64,000 bases of DNA from Candidatus Regiella insecticola LSR1 (GTDB lineage: Bacteria; Pseudomonadota; Gammaproteobacteria; Enterobacterales; Enterobacteriaceae), in the NCBI RefSeq assembly GCF_000143625.1, contig NZ_GL379591.1, positions 103,702 through 167,701 of the forward strand. The letters run 5' to 3'. The notes below the pieces were generated by a model, which saw nothing but the letters and a program-made list of their open reading frames with translations, did not search any database and was not told the DNA's origin. How positions within the stretch are numbered: the first letter of the stretch is position 1; each line of letters opens with the position of its first letter. Both the position numbers and the translations under genes were made by a program. This document shows, piece after piece, positions 28,097 through 37,108 of this stretch.

Positions 28097-29412
28097 CAGC
28101 AAAGCCTGCCGACAGGCTAAAAGATAATTTTATTGATGAGGTACGAACACAGGCTAACGGTCATTGGGAGGCGATTTTACGACAACTGGCGATCCCAACC
28201 CATCGGCAGGAAGGTCAATGCCCAAACTGTGGGGGTAAAACCCGTTATCGTTTTGACGACAAGGAAGGCAGAGGCACCTATTTCTGTTCTCATTGTGGTG
28301 CTGGTACCGGGCTGGATTTGGTGATGAAAGTTAACCGATGTAACGCCCGTCAAGCAGCTAAGCTGGTCGCGAATGTGCTGGCTATGCCCTTGCCAGAAAA
28401 AAGGATGAAACCCGCCCCCGCCAAAGAAGAGCCTTCAACGGACAAACCCATTGCTGAGCAGATAGCGGCATTGATGGCAAAAACGGTATTGGGTGAATCT
28501 CATTATCTGATGAATAAGGGGCTTCACTGCCCCGGTCTGCCTATCCTGCCGAACGGTGTCTTGCTGCTTGCGCTGCAAACAATAGACGGCAAGATCACGG
28601 GTGCACAGCGTATTTACCCGAATGGCGATAAACCTTATCTGACGGGTACCCGTAAGAAAGGGGCATTTATTCCCGTGGGCGAACTGCCGGAACAAGCTGA
28701 AACAGTGCTGATCACCGAAGGTTATGCGAACTGCGGTTACGGTGTCATTATTGGCTTCAGGCATCGCTATTGCGGCATTGGATGCGGGCAATTTAATCGA
28801 AGTAGCAAAAATATGCCGTGAACGCTGGTCAGAAGCAAAAATTATCATTGCCGCTGATAACGACTGCGATCAAGCCAATCAATGCGATGAAAAAGGCCAA
28901 TTTAAGAAGAATATTGGCGCTATCGCCGCCGAAAAAGCCGCTATTGCGGTTTCTGGGTGGGTTGCTTTACCGCCTACCTAGCATAAAGCCGACTGGGACG
29001 ATTACCGGCAGCAATACGGCATAGAAGCCGCTATACAGGCTTTCAGCGGAGCACTGTATCAACCTGCTGATGCGATAAATCATGATAAGCCTACCCGTCC
29101 GACATTGAGCCAGATGGGCGCCAGTCAACGCGGCGAGGTCTTGTTAGCACGCTATAACGGTGATTTGGCGTTGGAGCCTTTGTCTGATTCTGTACACCAC
29201 TACGACGGTATCGCCTGGCGTGCCATCAGTGATCGCGATTTAATGCGGGAAATGGTGGCTATCTTTATCGGATCAGATGTGCCTTATACGTCAATAGGCA
29301 TCCGTTCTGCCGTTGATGCACTAAAACTTCAACTGCCGTTAATGAAAAGCCCGGCTCGTCACTTAATCGGCTTCCGTAATGGCGTCTTTGACCTGCAAAA
29401 AAAGCAGTTCAG
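28093..29412 (+). pseudogene. P4-alpha-like primase/helicase, broken
   Basis: The N-terminal zinc ribbon (CPNCGGKTRYRF...YFCSHCGAGTGLDLVM, residues about 39-78) and Toprim-like domain (ITGAQRIYPNGDKPYLTG, VLITEGYA) identify the replication primase of P4-like satellites. The frame shifts at about 28735. The next frame carries GIAIAALDAGNLIEVAK and IIIAADND, then an in-frame TAG at 28979-28981 between PPT and HKADWDDY. The frame continues to LIGFRNGVFDLQKKQF, where IS630 copy 3 begins. The helicase half is missing. Three independent lesions make it clearly dead. Confidence 0.88.
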
Positions 29413-30211
29413 AATGTATTGGCTTTCAAAAAGAAAGAAGCCCTCACTTATGCTGAAACCGCCGACCGTTTTGGTGTAGGAAGTGCCAGTTTGATGCGAT
29501 GGGCGAAACGCCTGGAGCCTTGTTTGACGCGTAATAAACCCGCTACCAAAATAAACAGAGCGGCGTTGATTCTGGATGTGGAAACCTACCCTGACGCGTC
29601 TCAGCACGAGCGGGCGCCACGGATGGGTGTGAGTGCCAGGGGTATCTGTGATGCCTTAAAGCGGGCGGGTTTTAGCTATAAAAAAAACATTTTATCCCCC
29701 CAAAGCCGACGTCCAAGCTCGAAAAGATTTTCAGACTAAGCTCCAGGGCTAACGTGGATGAAAGCGGTTTTGCTCATGATATGCCGCGTCTTTATGGTTA
29801 TTCAGTGAAAGGGAAGCGCTGTTACGGCCAACACGATTGCCATGCCAAAGCACGTACTAATGTCATTGGTGCACAGCTTAACGGAAAATTAACTACGGTT
29901 TGTACCTTCGACTGCCATATCAACAGCGATATTTTTTATGCCTGGGTCACCCAAAGATTTACTGCCAAAATCCCCTCCAGGGGCAGTCCTTGTGATGGAT
30001 AATGTGCGCTTCCATAAACGCCAAGACATCCAGGCTGCTATACAGAAAGCTGGCTTTATTCTCGAATATCTCCCCACGTATTCTCCTGACATGAATCCCA
30101 TTGAGCACAAATGGGCTCAAGCTAAAGCCCTTCGCAGAAAGCGACTATGTGATATCGATACCTTGTTTTCTGACCCTTTATTTTAAATCAATTCATACCG
30201 CATAAGCCATA
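29413..30211 (+). mobile_element. IS630 type A, copy 3 (5' truncated)
   Basis: Matches copy 1 from about ATGTATTGGCTTTCAAAAAG (29415) to the right tip at 30211 (CATAAGCCATA). About 60 bp of the 5' end is lost at the junction with the primase. The frames are the HTH part (to 29739) and DDE part (29754-30186). The DDE frame has an extra break near 29955, where CCCAAAGATTT replaces CCCAAGATTT of copy 1. Inactive. Confidence 0.88.
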
Positions 30212-30251
30212 GTGATTGGCCATACTGTCCGGCTGATGGCGGCGTAACCAG

Positions 30252-31164
30252 TAGACCTCTTCGGAAACTAGCATTCATGAGGAATTTTGGTAAAACACTC
30301 CTGAACAAGGAGCCGCCATGAAATATGAAGTAATAAAAGTACTGGAAGAGGAAAAATTTCGTCGCTTAACGGGTGTTAAACGCAGTACATTTGAAAAGAT
30401 GATAAAGATATTGAATGAAGCAGATAAGAGTAAGCAAGGGAAAGGAGGTCGGAAACCCAAGCGGGGTTTAGAAGAGCGCTTATTAATGGCACTGGAGTAT
30501 ATACGAGAATATCGCACTTATTTTCATGTCAGCCAAAGCTATGGCGTGAGTGAGAGCACATGCTATGAAACGATTAAATGGATAGAGAATACGCTAATAA
30601 AGCATCCTGATTTTGCCCTACCTGGACGCAAAGCTGTATTAAAAAGGGATAGGGAGTATGAGCTGGTTCTTATTGATGCCACAGAAACGCCGATTGAACG
30701 TCCCCAAAAAAACAAAAGCCGTTTTACTCAGGAAAAAAGAAACGACACACCTTAAAAACACAAGTGCTCGTTGATAAAAAAAGTAAAGCAGTCATCTGTA
30801 CAAGCTTTACGAATGGGAGGCGCCATGATTTTAGGTTGTTTAAGGAGTCTGGTGTGCGAATACATCCTGACATCAAAACAGTTACCGATACAGGTTACCA
30901 AGGGCTTGGCAAGATTCATTCAAACTCGGCGTTGCCTAAGAAAAAGACAAAGAAAAATCCCTTAACAAAAGAAGATAAACGCAACAATCGTGCGTTATCA
31001 AGCCAGCGTGTATTAAACGAACATGTCATTGGTATGATTAAAAGATTTAAAATTGTATCAGACCGTTATCGAAACAGGCGAAAACGTTTTGGATTAAGAT
31101 TTAATCTGATTGCTGCAATTTATAATATGGAAATTAGATAAATGATAGTTTCCGAAGAGGTCTA
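30252..31164 (+). mobile_element. IS5-family element, copy 2
   Basis: 913 bp with tips TAGACCTCTTCGGAAACTA at 30252 and GTTTCCGAAGAGGTCTA at 31164, in the same orientation as copy 1. Its right end lies 11 bp from the hicA stop, where a hicB partner would normally follow. The preceding 40 bp (30212-30251) carry no recognisable gene. Confidence 0.9.
30318..31141 (+). CDS. IS5-family transposase, two frames (copy 2)
   Basis: Same two frames as copy 1 (30318-30755 and 30764-31141), protein-identical, with the -1 shift again at a six-A run (about 30733-30738). An intact potential ORFAB transposase if the shift occurs. Confidence 0.85.
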
Positions 31165-31175
31165 TTGTTGAATTC

Positions 31176-31382
31176 CTATGCTTCTAGCCACTCACGTAAA
31201 CTGACTAATGCGCCTTTATCTGTATCAGATGAGGGATGTGGGCGGTGAAATCGAGCGATACTCCCATTTAATAAAAACCGTACCCTTGAACCACTGCTTT
31301 GTTTGACCTCTCCACCCAGCGCTACTATCAATGATTCAATATCAGCCCATTTGATATTTGAAGGGGGTGGTTTTCTTAACAC
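31176..31382 (-). CDS. hicA: HicA-family toxin (mRNA interferase-like), orphan
   Basis: 68 residues from a GTG at 31380-31382. The sequence SNIKWADIESLIVALGGEV, GSRVRFLLNGSIARFHRPHP and TDKGALVSLREWL follows the compact HicA dsRBD-like fold, including the catalytic His in RFHRPHP. HicA cleaves mRNA and is normally neutralised by HicB encoded just downstream. Here IS5 copy 2 begins 11 bp after the stop and no HicB is present, so the toxin is orphaned and probably inactive or slightly truncated at its C-terminus. In-frame sequence continues upstream (EKKQAETLKKV) without an ATG, so the original start may be lost. Confidence 0.75.
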   Translation of the reverse strand: MLRKPPPSNIKWADIESLIVALGGEVKQSSGSRVRFLLNGSIARFHRPHPSSDTDKGALVSLREWLEA

Positions 31383-31935
31383 TTTTTTTAGTGTTTCTGC
31401 CTGTTTTTTCTCACAGCGGAGTCACTTAATGAAGTCAATTGGCCAATGATAGAGATTGATTAGTATGACGTCAATAAATGAAGTCATTTTATTCTCTTTC
31501 TGCTCACTATTTTACATGCCCTCTGTACAATCAAATAATAACTCCTTCCCTCAAACCCGCATCGGCACCGCTGCTTTTTTCACCTTCTGCCGTATGATCA
31601 CTTTTCGTTCAAGGCGACAGTTATTGCCACGAGTCCGAGTCCAAGGAAGAGAGCGGCGATTGCACTCAACTACCAGCAAGAAAAACCATTGACTCTGAAT
31701 GAAAAATGCTTTGCTTGGATGGCAGGGGGTATTCCCTCCTGATACCTTCATTAGTCTGTTCATCGCTTTAATTGCCTCAATAACCGCATGGAAACCCTTT
31801 CCCGTTGGCAAAAAATAATCGCCTGGCTGGCAGGTGATCTGCCGACAAAACCGCCTCACTTTTTGACGCAATAACCTTCAATTCTATAAAGCCCTTTCGC
31901 CAATTTCATTTAGAAGACGGCTTTTATGCGACGCT
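31383..31935. other. 550-bp stretch without a convincing gene
   Basis: Both strands carry frames of up to about 100 codons (for example minus 31551-31871), but none shows a ribosome site, family motif or coherent composition. It looks like decayed sequence between hicA and the small membrane protein. No repeat family of this window is present. Confidence 0.4.
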
Positions 31936-32094
31936 TTAAAGAGCCTGACGCTTTTTACGTTTTATTTCTTCTTCATGCAGGAGCAATTGTTGCCAACCGG
32001 TTAATTTGGTGTGTTTCTTTCGGTATGCCTGGATGACGATAATCACCGTGAAAAACATCGTGATGGATATCAAGAGTGCTATGAAATAACTCAT
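31936..32094 (-). CDS. Small membrane protein, 52 aa
   Basis: ATG at 32092-32094 preceded by AAGGAGGG, the best ribosome site in the island. The product MSYFIALLISITMFFTVIIV... has one strong membrane segment (residues 3-22). A basic, charged tail follows, ending EEEIKRKKRQAL. The frame overlaps another reading frame on the same strand (31973-32311). Such single-span proteins are common in phage and conjugative modules; no specific family is recognised. Confidence 0.6.
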   Translation of the reverse strand: MSYFIALLISITMFFTVIIVIQAYRKKHTKLTGWQQLLLHEEEIKRKKRQAL

Positions 32095-32311
32095 TTTCCC
32101 TCCTTACTATTTTTTTCATCTGATGTAACTGATCGATGTAATCGGTGGCCTGTGCTAACGCATCCACCTTGCCAAACGACTGATTATCTAACCACAGGTG
32201 CTAACGGCTCATCGGCTGCGTCGCCGTTTTCGGCAAGTAGGTAATGGTAAACCCACGGTATGCCTTGGAATGACGACTTATGGAGGTAGGGAGCTGGATC
32301 ATTTTTTTCAT
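31973..32311 (-). pseudogene. Phage/island-type small protein with internal stop
   Basis: Starting at the ATG 2 bp inside the IS5 copy 3 boundary (about 32311), the frame reads MKKMIQLPTSISRHSKAYRG then FTITYLPKTATQPMSR and a TAG. It then continues LWLDNQSFGKVDALAQATDYIDQLHQ. The text across the stop looks like one protein, so a nonsense mutation is likely. An alternative frame across the same DNA continues the exported-protein fragment at 17429 if the inversion is undone. One of the two must be the real gene; I cannot decide which. Confidence 0.4.
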
Positions 32312-33224
32312 TAGACCTCTTCGGAAACTATCATTTATCTAATTTCCATATTATAAATTGCAGCAATCAGATTAAATCTTAATCCAAAACGTTTTCGCCT
32401 GTTTCGATAACGGTCTGATACAATTTTAAATCTTTTAATCATACCAATGACATGTTCGTTTAATACACGCTGGCTTGATAACGCACGATTGTTGCGTTTA
32501 TCTTCTTTTGTTAAGGGATTTTTCTTTGTCTTTTTCTTAGGCAACGCCGAGTTTGAATGAATCTTGCCAAGCCCTTGGTAACCTGTATCGGTAACTGTTT
32601 TGATGTCAGGATGTATTCGCACACCAGACTCCTTAAACAACCTAAAATCATGGCGCCTCCCATTCGTAAAGCTTGTACAGATGACTGCTTTACTTTTTTT
32701 ATCAACGAGCACTTGTGTTTTTAAGGTGTGTCGTTTCTTTTTTCCTGAGTAAAACGGCTTTTGTTTTTTTGGGGACGTTCAATCGGCGTTTCTGTGGCAT
32801 CAATAAGAACCAGCTCATACTCCCTATCCCTTTTTAATACAGCTTTGCGTCCAGGTAGGGCAAAATCAGGATGCTTTATTAGCGTATTCTCTATCCATTT
32901 AATCGTTTCATAGCATGTGCTCTCACTCACGCCATAGCTTTGGCTGACATGAAAATAAGTGCGATATTCTCGTATATACTCCAGTGCCATTAATAAGCGC
33001 TCTTCTAAACCCCGCTTGGGTTTCCGACCTCCTTTCCCTTGCTTACTCTTATCTGCTTCATTCAATATCTTTATCATCTTTTCAAATGTACTGCGTTTAA
33101 CACCCGTTAAGCGACGAAATTTTTCCTCTTCCAGTACTTTTATTACTTCATATTTCATGGCGGCTCCTTGTTCAGGAGTGTTTTACCAAAATTCCTCATG
33201 AATGCTAGTTTCCGAAGAGGTCTA
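32312..33224 (-). mobile_element. IS5-family element, copy 3 (inverted)
   Basis: 913 bp, inverted relative to copies 1 and 2, tips TAGACCTCTTCGGAAACTA and complement. Its right tip at 33224 abuts the 3' part of the toxin gene. It forms the right border of the inferred 13.9-kb inversion. Sequence is almost identical to copy 2. Confidence 0.9.
32335..33158 (-). CDS. IS5-family transposase, two frames (copy 3)
   Basis: Frames 32721-33158 and 32335-32712 on the minus strand encode the same two products as copies 1 and 2, again separated by the six-A -1 shift site. Potentially active if the shift occurs. Confidence 0.85.
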
Positions 33225-34648
33225 ATGATAATCATACACTGACGACGCTAGAGTTACGCCATATGTATGCTACGACGGCAAACGGTAAAAAGACTGAACT
33301 ACAACACAATTTTCTCCTGTATACCCGTGATGGTTTTTTGATAAAAGGCTGGCCGTCGAGGATGACTAAGGATGCAAAAAATAGCTGGCAGTTGATCACA
33401 ACACTGGTAGCGAAATATGAACCCAATCTGGATCGCGGTTGGCAAAATCGAACCTTAGGGGTGAAGAAAAACAAGATACAGCTTCATCAGGTGACACGTA
33501 ATAAGCAAGATCAGGGACAGATTACCGTGAGTGGCAAAAGTCGTGACAGTGTCATTTTGCTCCCCAAATTCATCCAGCTGTTTACCGCAGATACCCCCTA
33601 TCATGATCGGCGAGAAGGAGATAATGGCAAAAACCAATTTTCAAGCGAGGATGGCAACGATATTTTGATGGGGAAAGGCGGAACTGATCTTTATCTTATC
33701 AAGGGGGAAAACCCTCAACGTGAAATCGTTATCGACAATTATGATAGCTCGGAAAAGAATGTTAAAAATGTACGGCGGGATAGTCTATCGGTGCCGTTTC
33801 CCGTTAAATACATCCATTTAACAATAGCAGGTGACGATGTGGTGATCAGTCATCGTGATCAACCAACACAACATCCTACAATACGTATTCGCAATTTTAT
33901 GAAAAATGAGTGGCACCGGCATTTATCACTGCTCAGCGAAAGTAACCATATAATCGAATTATACGTTAATGAAGCGAATGAAGTTTCGCTGGGACGGGTA
34001 AACCTGACCTCCGGTAATGACCGCGTGGTGATTTATAATGGGACGGCTCTTAGCAACAACCAGCTGGATGTACTCGCTGGGGACGACATGGTAGCAGACT
34101 ATAGCGGCAGAAATCATACGCTCAAAGGCGGTGAAGGCAACGATATATTATGGGTTGAAGAAGGTAATAATATTCTTGACGGCGGCACAGGGAGCGATTT
34201 TCTTTATGGTTGCAGCGGAGACGATATTCTGTCCGGTGGGCAAGACAACGATACCCTTGAAGCAGGCATCGGCGACGATATTTATCAGTTTGCCGATGGT
34301 GATGGCCACGATATCATCAGCGAAAGTGGCGGCAATGAAAGGCTATCATTGACTTCTGTCGACATCGAAAAGATATGGTTGGAAAAAAAAGATAACGCTC
34401 TCAAGGTGCTGATTAGGGGAGCCGATGATAGCGCAGTGAACGGAAGCGTACTGATTAAAAATCATTACCAAAATCCAGAATACGCAATAGAAACCATAAC
34501 AGCCAGCGGATACCAGCTGAGCGGAGAGAAGATTGCTCAAATGGTCAATCTGGTGTCTGCTTTTTCTTCGGTGCCAGGGGGGATGCCGTCATTGCAGGAT
34601 CATCATGTGCGAACGCAGATTAATACGTTGTGGGTAGCTGTTTCCTAA
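33225..34648 (+). pseudogene. Giant RTX toxin, 3' part (about 474 residues)
   Basis: The frame is open from the IS5 tip at 33225 (NDNHTLTTLELRHMYATTAN) to the stop at 34648. Joined after residue about 1,408 of the minus-strand 5' part, with one TA kept, it restores an uninterrupted frame reading ISLRN-NDNHTLT and a protein near 1,885 residues. A first region ends with SSEDGNDILMGKGGTDLYLI. RTX nonapeptides cluster at about 34110-34300: GGEGNDILWVEEGNN, LDGGTGSDFLYGCSGDDILSG, GGQDNDTLEAGIGDDIYQF. These bind calcium after type I secretion in the RTX family. An ATG at 33263 could start a stray C-terminal fragment. No secretion ATPase is adjacent. Confidence 0.75.
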
Positions 34649-34670
34649 TTCGGCTATAAATTGATTTTAA

Positions 34671-34716
34671 TGGTGCGCCCTGCAGGATTCGAACCTGCGG
34701 CCTACGGCTTAGAAGG
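34671..34716 (-). tRNA. 3' fragment of tRNA-Arg (att-like scar)
   Basis: Read on the minus strand, the sequence from CCTTCTAAG (anticodon TCT) through GGTTCGAATCC to GGGCGCACCA is the 3' half of a tRNA-Arg(UCU) with encoded CCA. The acceptor and D-arm half is absent; the sequence beyond 34717 does not fold back. 3' tRNA duplicates are left at att sites by phage and island integrases. It marks one end of an integrated element, either the toxin/P4 island on its left or the prophage-like region on its right. No intact integrase is visible next to it. Confidence 0.75.
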
Positions 34717-34845
34717 CCGTAGAAATACTTTTCGATTCATTAATTTACCGCATCCAATGCCGCTCACACGCCCAATGATGTAAAAAGATAACAAAAAATG
34801 AAAGCACGTATAACACGTTCTCTGTCCCATATATGTCCCATCGAA

Positions 34846-34998
34846 GAAAACTGAACCGCCACGGGAATCCTGGAGAGTAAACTCTAGTATAAAAGGAGCA
34901 CCGAAATGTCATCAAAACGTTATCCCCTCGAACTACGCCAGCGTGCAGTGAGACGGCTGCTAGCACAGCGTGATGAATACAAATTTTGCCGTCGATAA
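34846..34998 (+). pseudogene. IS3-family element relic (left end and start of orfA)
   Basis: CTGAACCGCCACGGGAATCCTGG resembles an IS3-group left end. AAAGGAGCACCGAAATG then starts a 30-codon frame (MSSKRYPLELRQRAVRRLLAQRDEY), the beginning of an OrfA HTH protein, which quickly stops at 34998. The rest is gone. It differs from the IS3 element at 41137. Confidence 0.7.
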
Positions 34999-35093
34999 CC
35001 CCCTGACTTTTTTCATTCCCTGTTTGACGCGGGCTTCCCGTCAATTTCATACCGCACCAAAGAAAGCGAATGCTACTTATGGATATCGTCATC

Positions 35094-35480
35094 ATGAATA
35101 CCAATAATTTTACCCGTTATCTCGAAGATCGTTTGTACCAATGGGCTGAATGGTATAGCCGAGGGAATTTTTCGAGTTTAGGGTATTCCTCTTGTTCCAT
35201 TGAATACCGTATTATGACGGAAGGGAATGTGTTTCGTCGCTCGGGACCTAACCCCTTGCCTACTCATGCCGCCGCTGAAGAGATAGAAAACTGGGTCAAT
35301 GCGATGGCACAGCAAAATCCTGCCATGGCACGGGCATTACGGTGTTACTATTTTCAACGCGGCTCCTTGCGTTACAAGGCCAAAAAGTTGGCCATATCCC
35401 ACACACAATTCAAATATCATGTGGATATGGCTCATCAGTGGTTATTAGGCTGCTTAAATGGCCGCCTTGAAAAAGACTGA
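35094..35480 (+). CDS. Phage antitermination protein Q-like
   Basis: About 128 residues from ATG 35094 (MNTNNFTRYLEDRL); the frame is open to 35070. The conserved run YLEDRLYQWAEWYSRG, PLPTHAAAEEIENWV, ALRCYYFQRG then AISHTQFKYHVDMAHQWLLG matches the Phage_antitermQ family. These late regulators let RNA polymerase read through terminators into lysis and structural genes. It lies upstream of a terminator hairpin, a coiled-coil protein, a holin and an endolysin relic and then the fibres and eCIS genes, the position expected for a late-gene switch. Whether it controls the eCIS is an inference. Confidence 0.7.
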   Translation: MNTNNFTRYLEDRLYQWAEWYSRGNFSSLGYSSCSIEYRIMTEGNVFRRSGPNPLPTHAAAEEIENWVNAMAQQNPAMARALRCYYFQRGSLRYKAKKLAISHTQFKYHVDMAHQWLLGCLNGRLEKD

Positions 35481-35558
35481 TGTTTTTTTAATTTTTTATT
35501 TGTGTTGTCAATACAAATCAGGTATAAATTCTCCAAATTGTTACTGCTGCATTTAAAA

Positions 35559-35581
35559 GCCCGCTTAAGCGGGCTTTTTTT
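35559..35581 (+). terminator. Rho-independent terminator after the Q-like gene
   Basis: GCCCGCTTAAGCGGGC (35559-35574) is a perfect hairpin followed by a run of seven T. It sits 79 bp after the antiterminator gene and before the coiled-coil gene, exactly where a Q protein would act in a lambdoid late operon. Confidence 0.85.
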
Positions 35582-35634
35582 GTTCGATTAACTCAAAAAA
35601 ACTTTTCCTCCATTACTACTTAAATCATGCTTAC

Positions 35635-36036
35635 ATGAACGAACTCACTAATATTGTGCATCAGCACGCCAATCAAATAACGGCGGCAGTCCGCCAGATT
35701 AATGCGTTGCACACTGATCTACAAGCGATGGAGCGACAAGAACCCGAACAAATGAAGCTAGCTGAACTGACAGAAGTGCATCTAAAAATACTATCTGATA
35801 TCACTGCTCTCCAAAAAAACATCATGTCCAGTCAGTCTCAGATAGAGACGTTGCGTATCACGCTAAAAAAGATAGAGACGACCCTTTGGCAAAAAAGGGT
35901 AGAAGAGGTGAGGCTCTCACAGTTGTTGGCCTTGCTGAGAAAGTACTTGCTCATTTTATGTGGATTGGGTGCCGTCCTGTTTATTTTTAGTACAAAGATT
36001 GATGTGATAAAAATTATCGCTCAAATTTTGGCGTGA
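35635..36036 (+). CDS. Coiled-coil protein with C-terminal membrane anchor
   Basis: 133 residues. Positions 1-95 form an almost continuous helix with heptad-like spacing (HQHANQITAAVRQINALHTD, SQIETLRITLKKIET). A single membrane segment, LLILCGLGAVLFIFS (about residues 105-120), is near the C-terminus. No named family is recognised. Its placement first after the Q-type terminator and before the holin suggests a lysis or phage late protein, for example a spanin-like or holin-associated protein. Confidence 0.55.
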   Translation: MNELTNIVHQHANQITAAVRQINALHTDLQAMERQEPEQMKLAELTEVHLKILSDITALQKNIMSSQSQIETLRITLKKIETTLWQKRVEEVRLSQLLALLRKYLLILCGLGAVLFIFSTKIDVIKIIAQILA

Positions 36037-36209
36037 TCGATGTAAGCCACATTATTGGCACGACGATTTTCGCTATAAACAAGTCAATATCAAATCTGAA
36101 GGGGGAAAGTGTGGGTAAAAACAGCGAGATTATCTCAATGCGGGTTATAAAGAGAGGTTACGTATGAGCCTAGAAATGTTAGCACAAGTAGTAGCAAAAG
36201 CGGCTCCAT

Positions 36210-36314
36210 TATAGCCAAATCAGTCTAACTTGATTCTGTGTTGTCGTCGCTTGCCGTACTATTTGTACTGTTTGTGCCCCTCCGTCTTGCATCAAATTAG
36301 ATTGATTCGGCTAT
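36210..36314. repeat. R2 palindromic repeat, copy 3 (reverse orientation)
   Basis: TATAGCCAAATCAGTCTAAC to TAGATTGATTCGGCTAT, the R2 family inverted relative to copies 1 and 2. Inserted in the holin gene after APL. Its right end abuts the next repeat with no spacer. Confidence 0.8.
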
Positions 36315-36559
36315 GGCACTGTTAACAAAGTTAAACTATTGAATAACAAAGAATTTATAAAAATATTTAGGGCGCATAAAATAATGATGAGATAAAAATA
36401 ATACTTTTTGTGATCAGCTTCATCATTGAGAGAATTCGCCGATCGCTGCCATAAAAAATCGATTCATCTGTTTTTTTAAAGAGGAACCCGTTTACTTTAA
36501 ATTTATTTAAATTATAATCATTTCAATAGGTTATATGAATACACTTTGTTAACAGTGCC
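36315..36559. mobile_element. MITE with IS6/IS26-like ends
   Basis: 245 bp, AT-rich, with perfect 16-bp inverted ends GGCACTGTTAACAAAG and CTTTGTTAACAGTGCC. The first bases resemble IS6/IS26-family ends (GGCACTGTTGCAAA). There is no coding frame. It is inserted directly at the end of R2 copy 3, inside the holin gene. It would need a transposase supplied from elsewhere. Confidence 0.7.
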
Positions 36560-37108
36560 ATATTGGGGAACGCCTTGTGGGGTGGCTCTGCGGGTGCTGC
36601 ATAGGATCAATCATTGCCGCCAAATGGCGGGGGTAATATTGATAGCTCAGACGAGTTTAATACAGCGAATAGAGTCCGATCCGCAGGCTCACCTCAAATT
36701 AATCGAAATACAATCGAACTGCAGCGTATTCAACTCGTGGAAGCAGAGACGCAGCTAAAGTATGCGTTTCTCAATAAGCAAAACGAGCAGCAGGAACGAG
36801 AAAATGCCCGGCAGCGTGAAACCACATTGGCTCAAGCAGGGAAACGGGATATCACCCCCGCGCTACTTGCTTATCTGCTAATGCTTGGCTATTAAGTGCT
36901 TTGTACTACTTATTCACCCATCGGGCGGGTACCTACTGAGAACGAAGAATTTATTATCGCTATCGTCAGTGCATTTTCCACTGTATGGATAGGCGCGATG
37001 GCTTATTTTCATGGTTCTTCGGCCGGGTCTCGCGCTAAAGATACATCGATACACAATCTGGGAATACAGAGAAAGGCTCCACGATAGAAATGCGTTAATA
37101 CCCTTCAC

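Larger units (their letters stand above)
36164..37087 (+). pseudogene. 3TM phage holin, broken by two repeats and stops
   Basis: MSLEMLAQVVAKAAPL starts at 36164 and is interrupted at 36210 by two adjacent repeats. The frame resumes after 36561 with LGNALWGGSAGAA, an in-frame stop, a helical region QRIQLVEAETQLKYAFLNKQ, then KRDITPALLAYLLMLGY. A TAA at about 36893-36895 separates this from VLCTTYSPIG and the last segment FIIAIVSAFSTVWIGAMAYFHGSSAGS. The layout (short hydrophobic start, charged helix, two C-terminal membrane helices, GSS motif) fits 3TM holins of gene-transfer-agent or prophage type. It would have made the pore releasing an endolysin. It is not functional now. Confidence 0.7.

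Noticed and set aside
31551-31871. A minus-strand frame of 106 codons
   Set aside because: Basic, low-complexity translation without start signal or family features; treated as decayed DNA.
34745-35104. A minus-strand frame of 119 codons beside the tRNA fragment, considered as an integrase end
   Set aside because: It runs antisense over the IS3 relic and the start of the Q-like gene and has no integrase motifs such as the R-H-R-Y residues.
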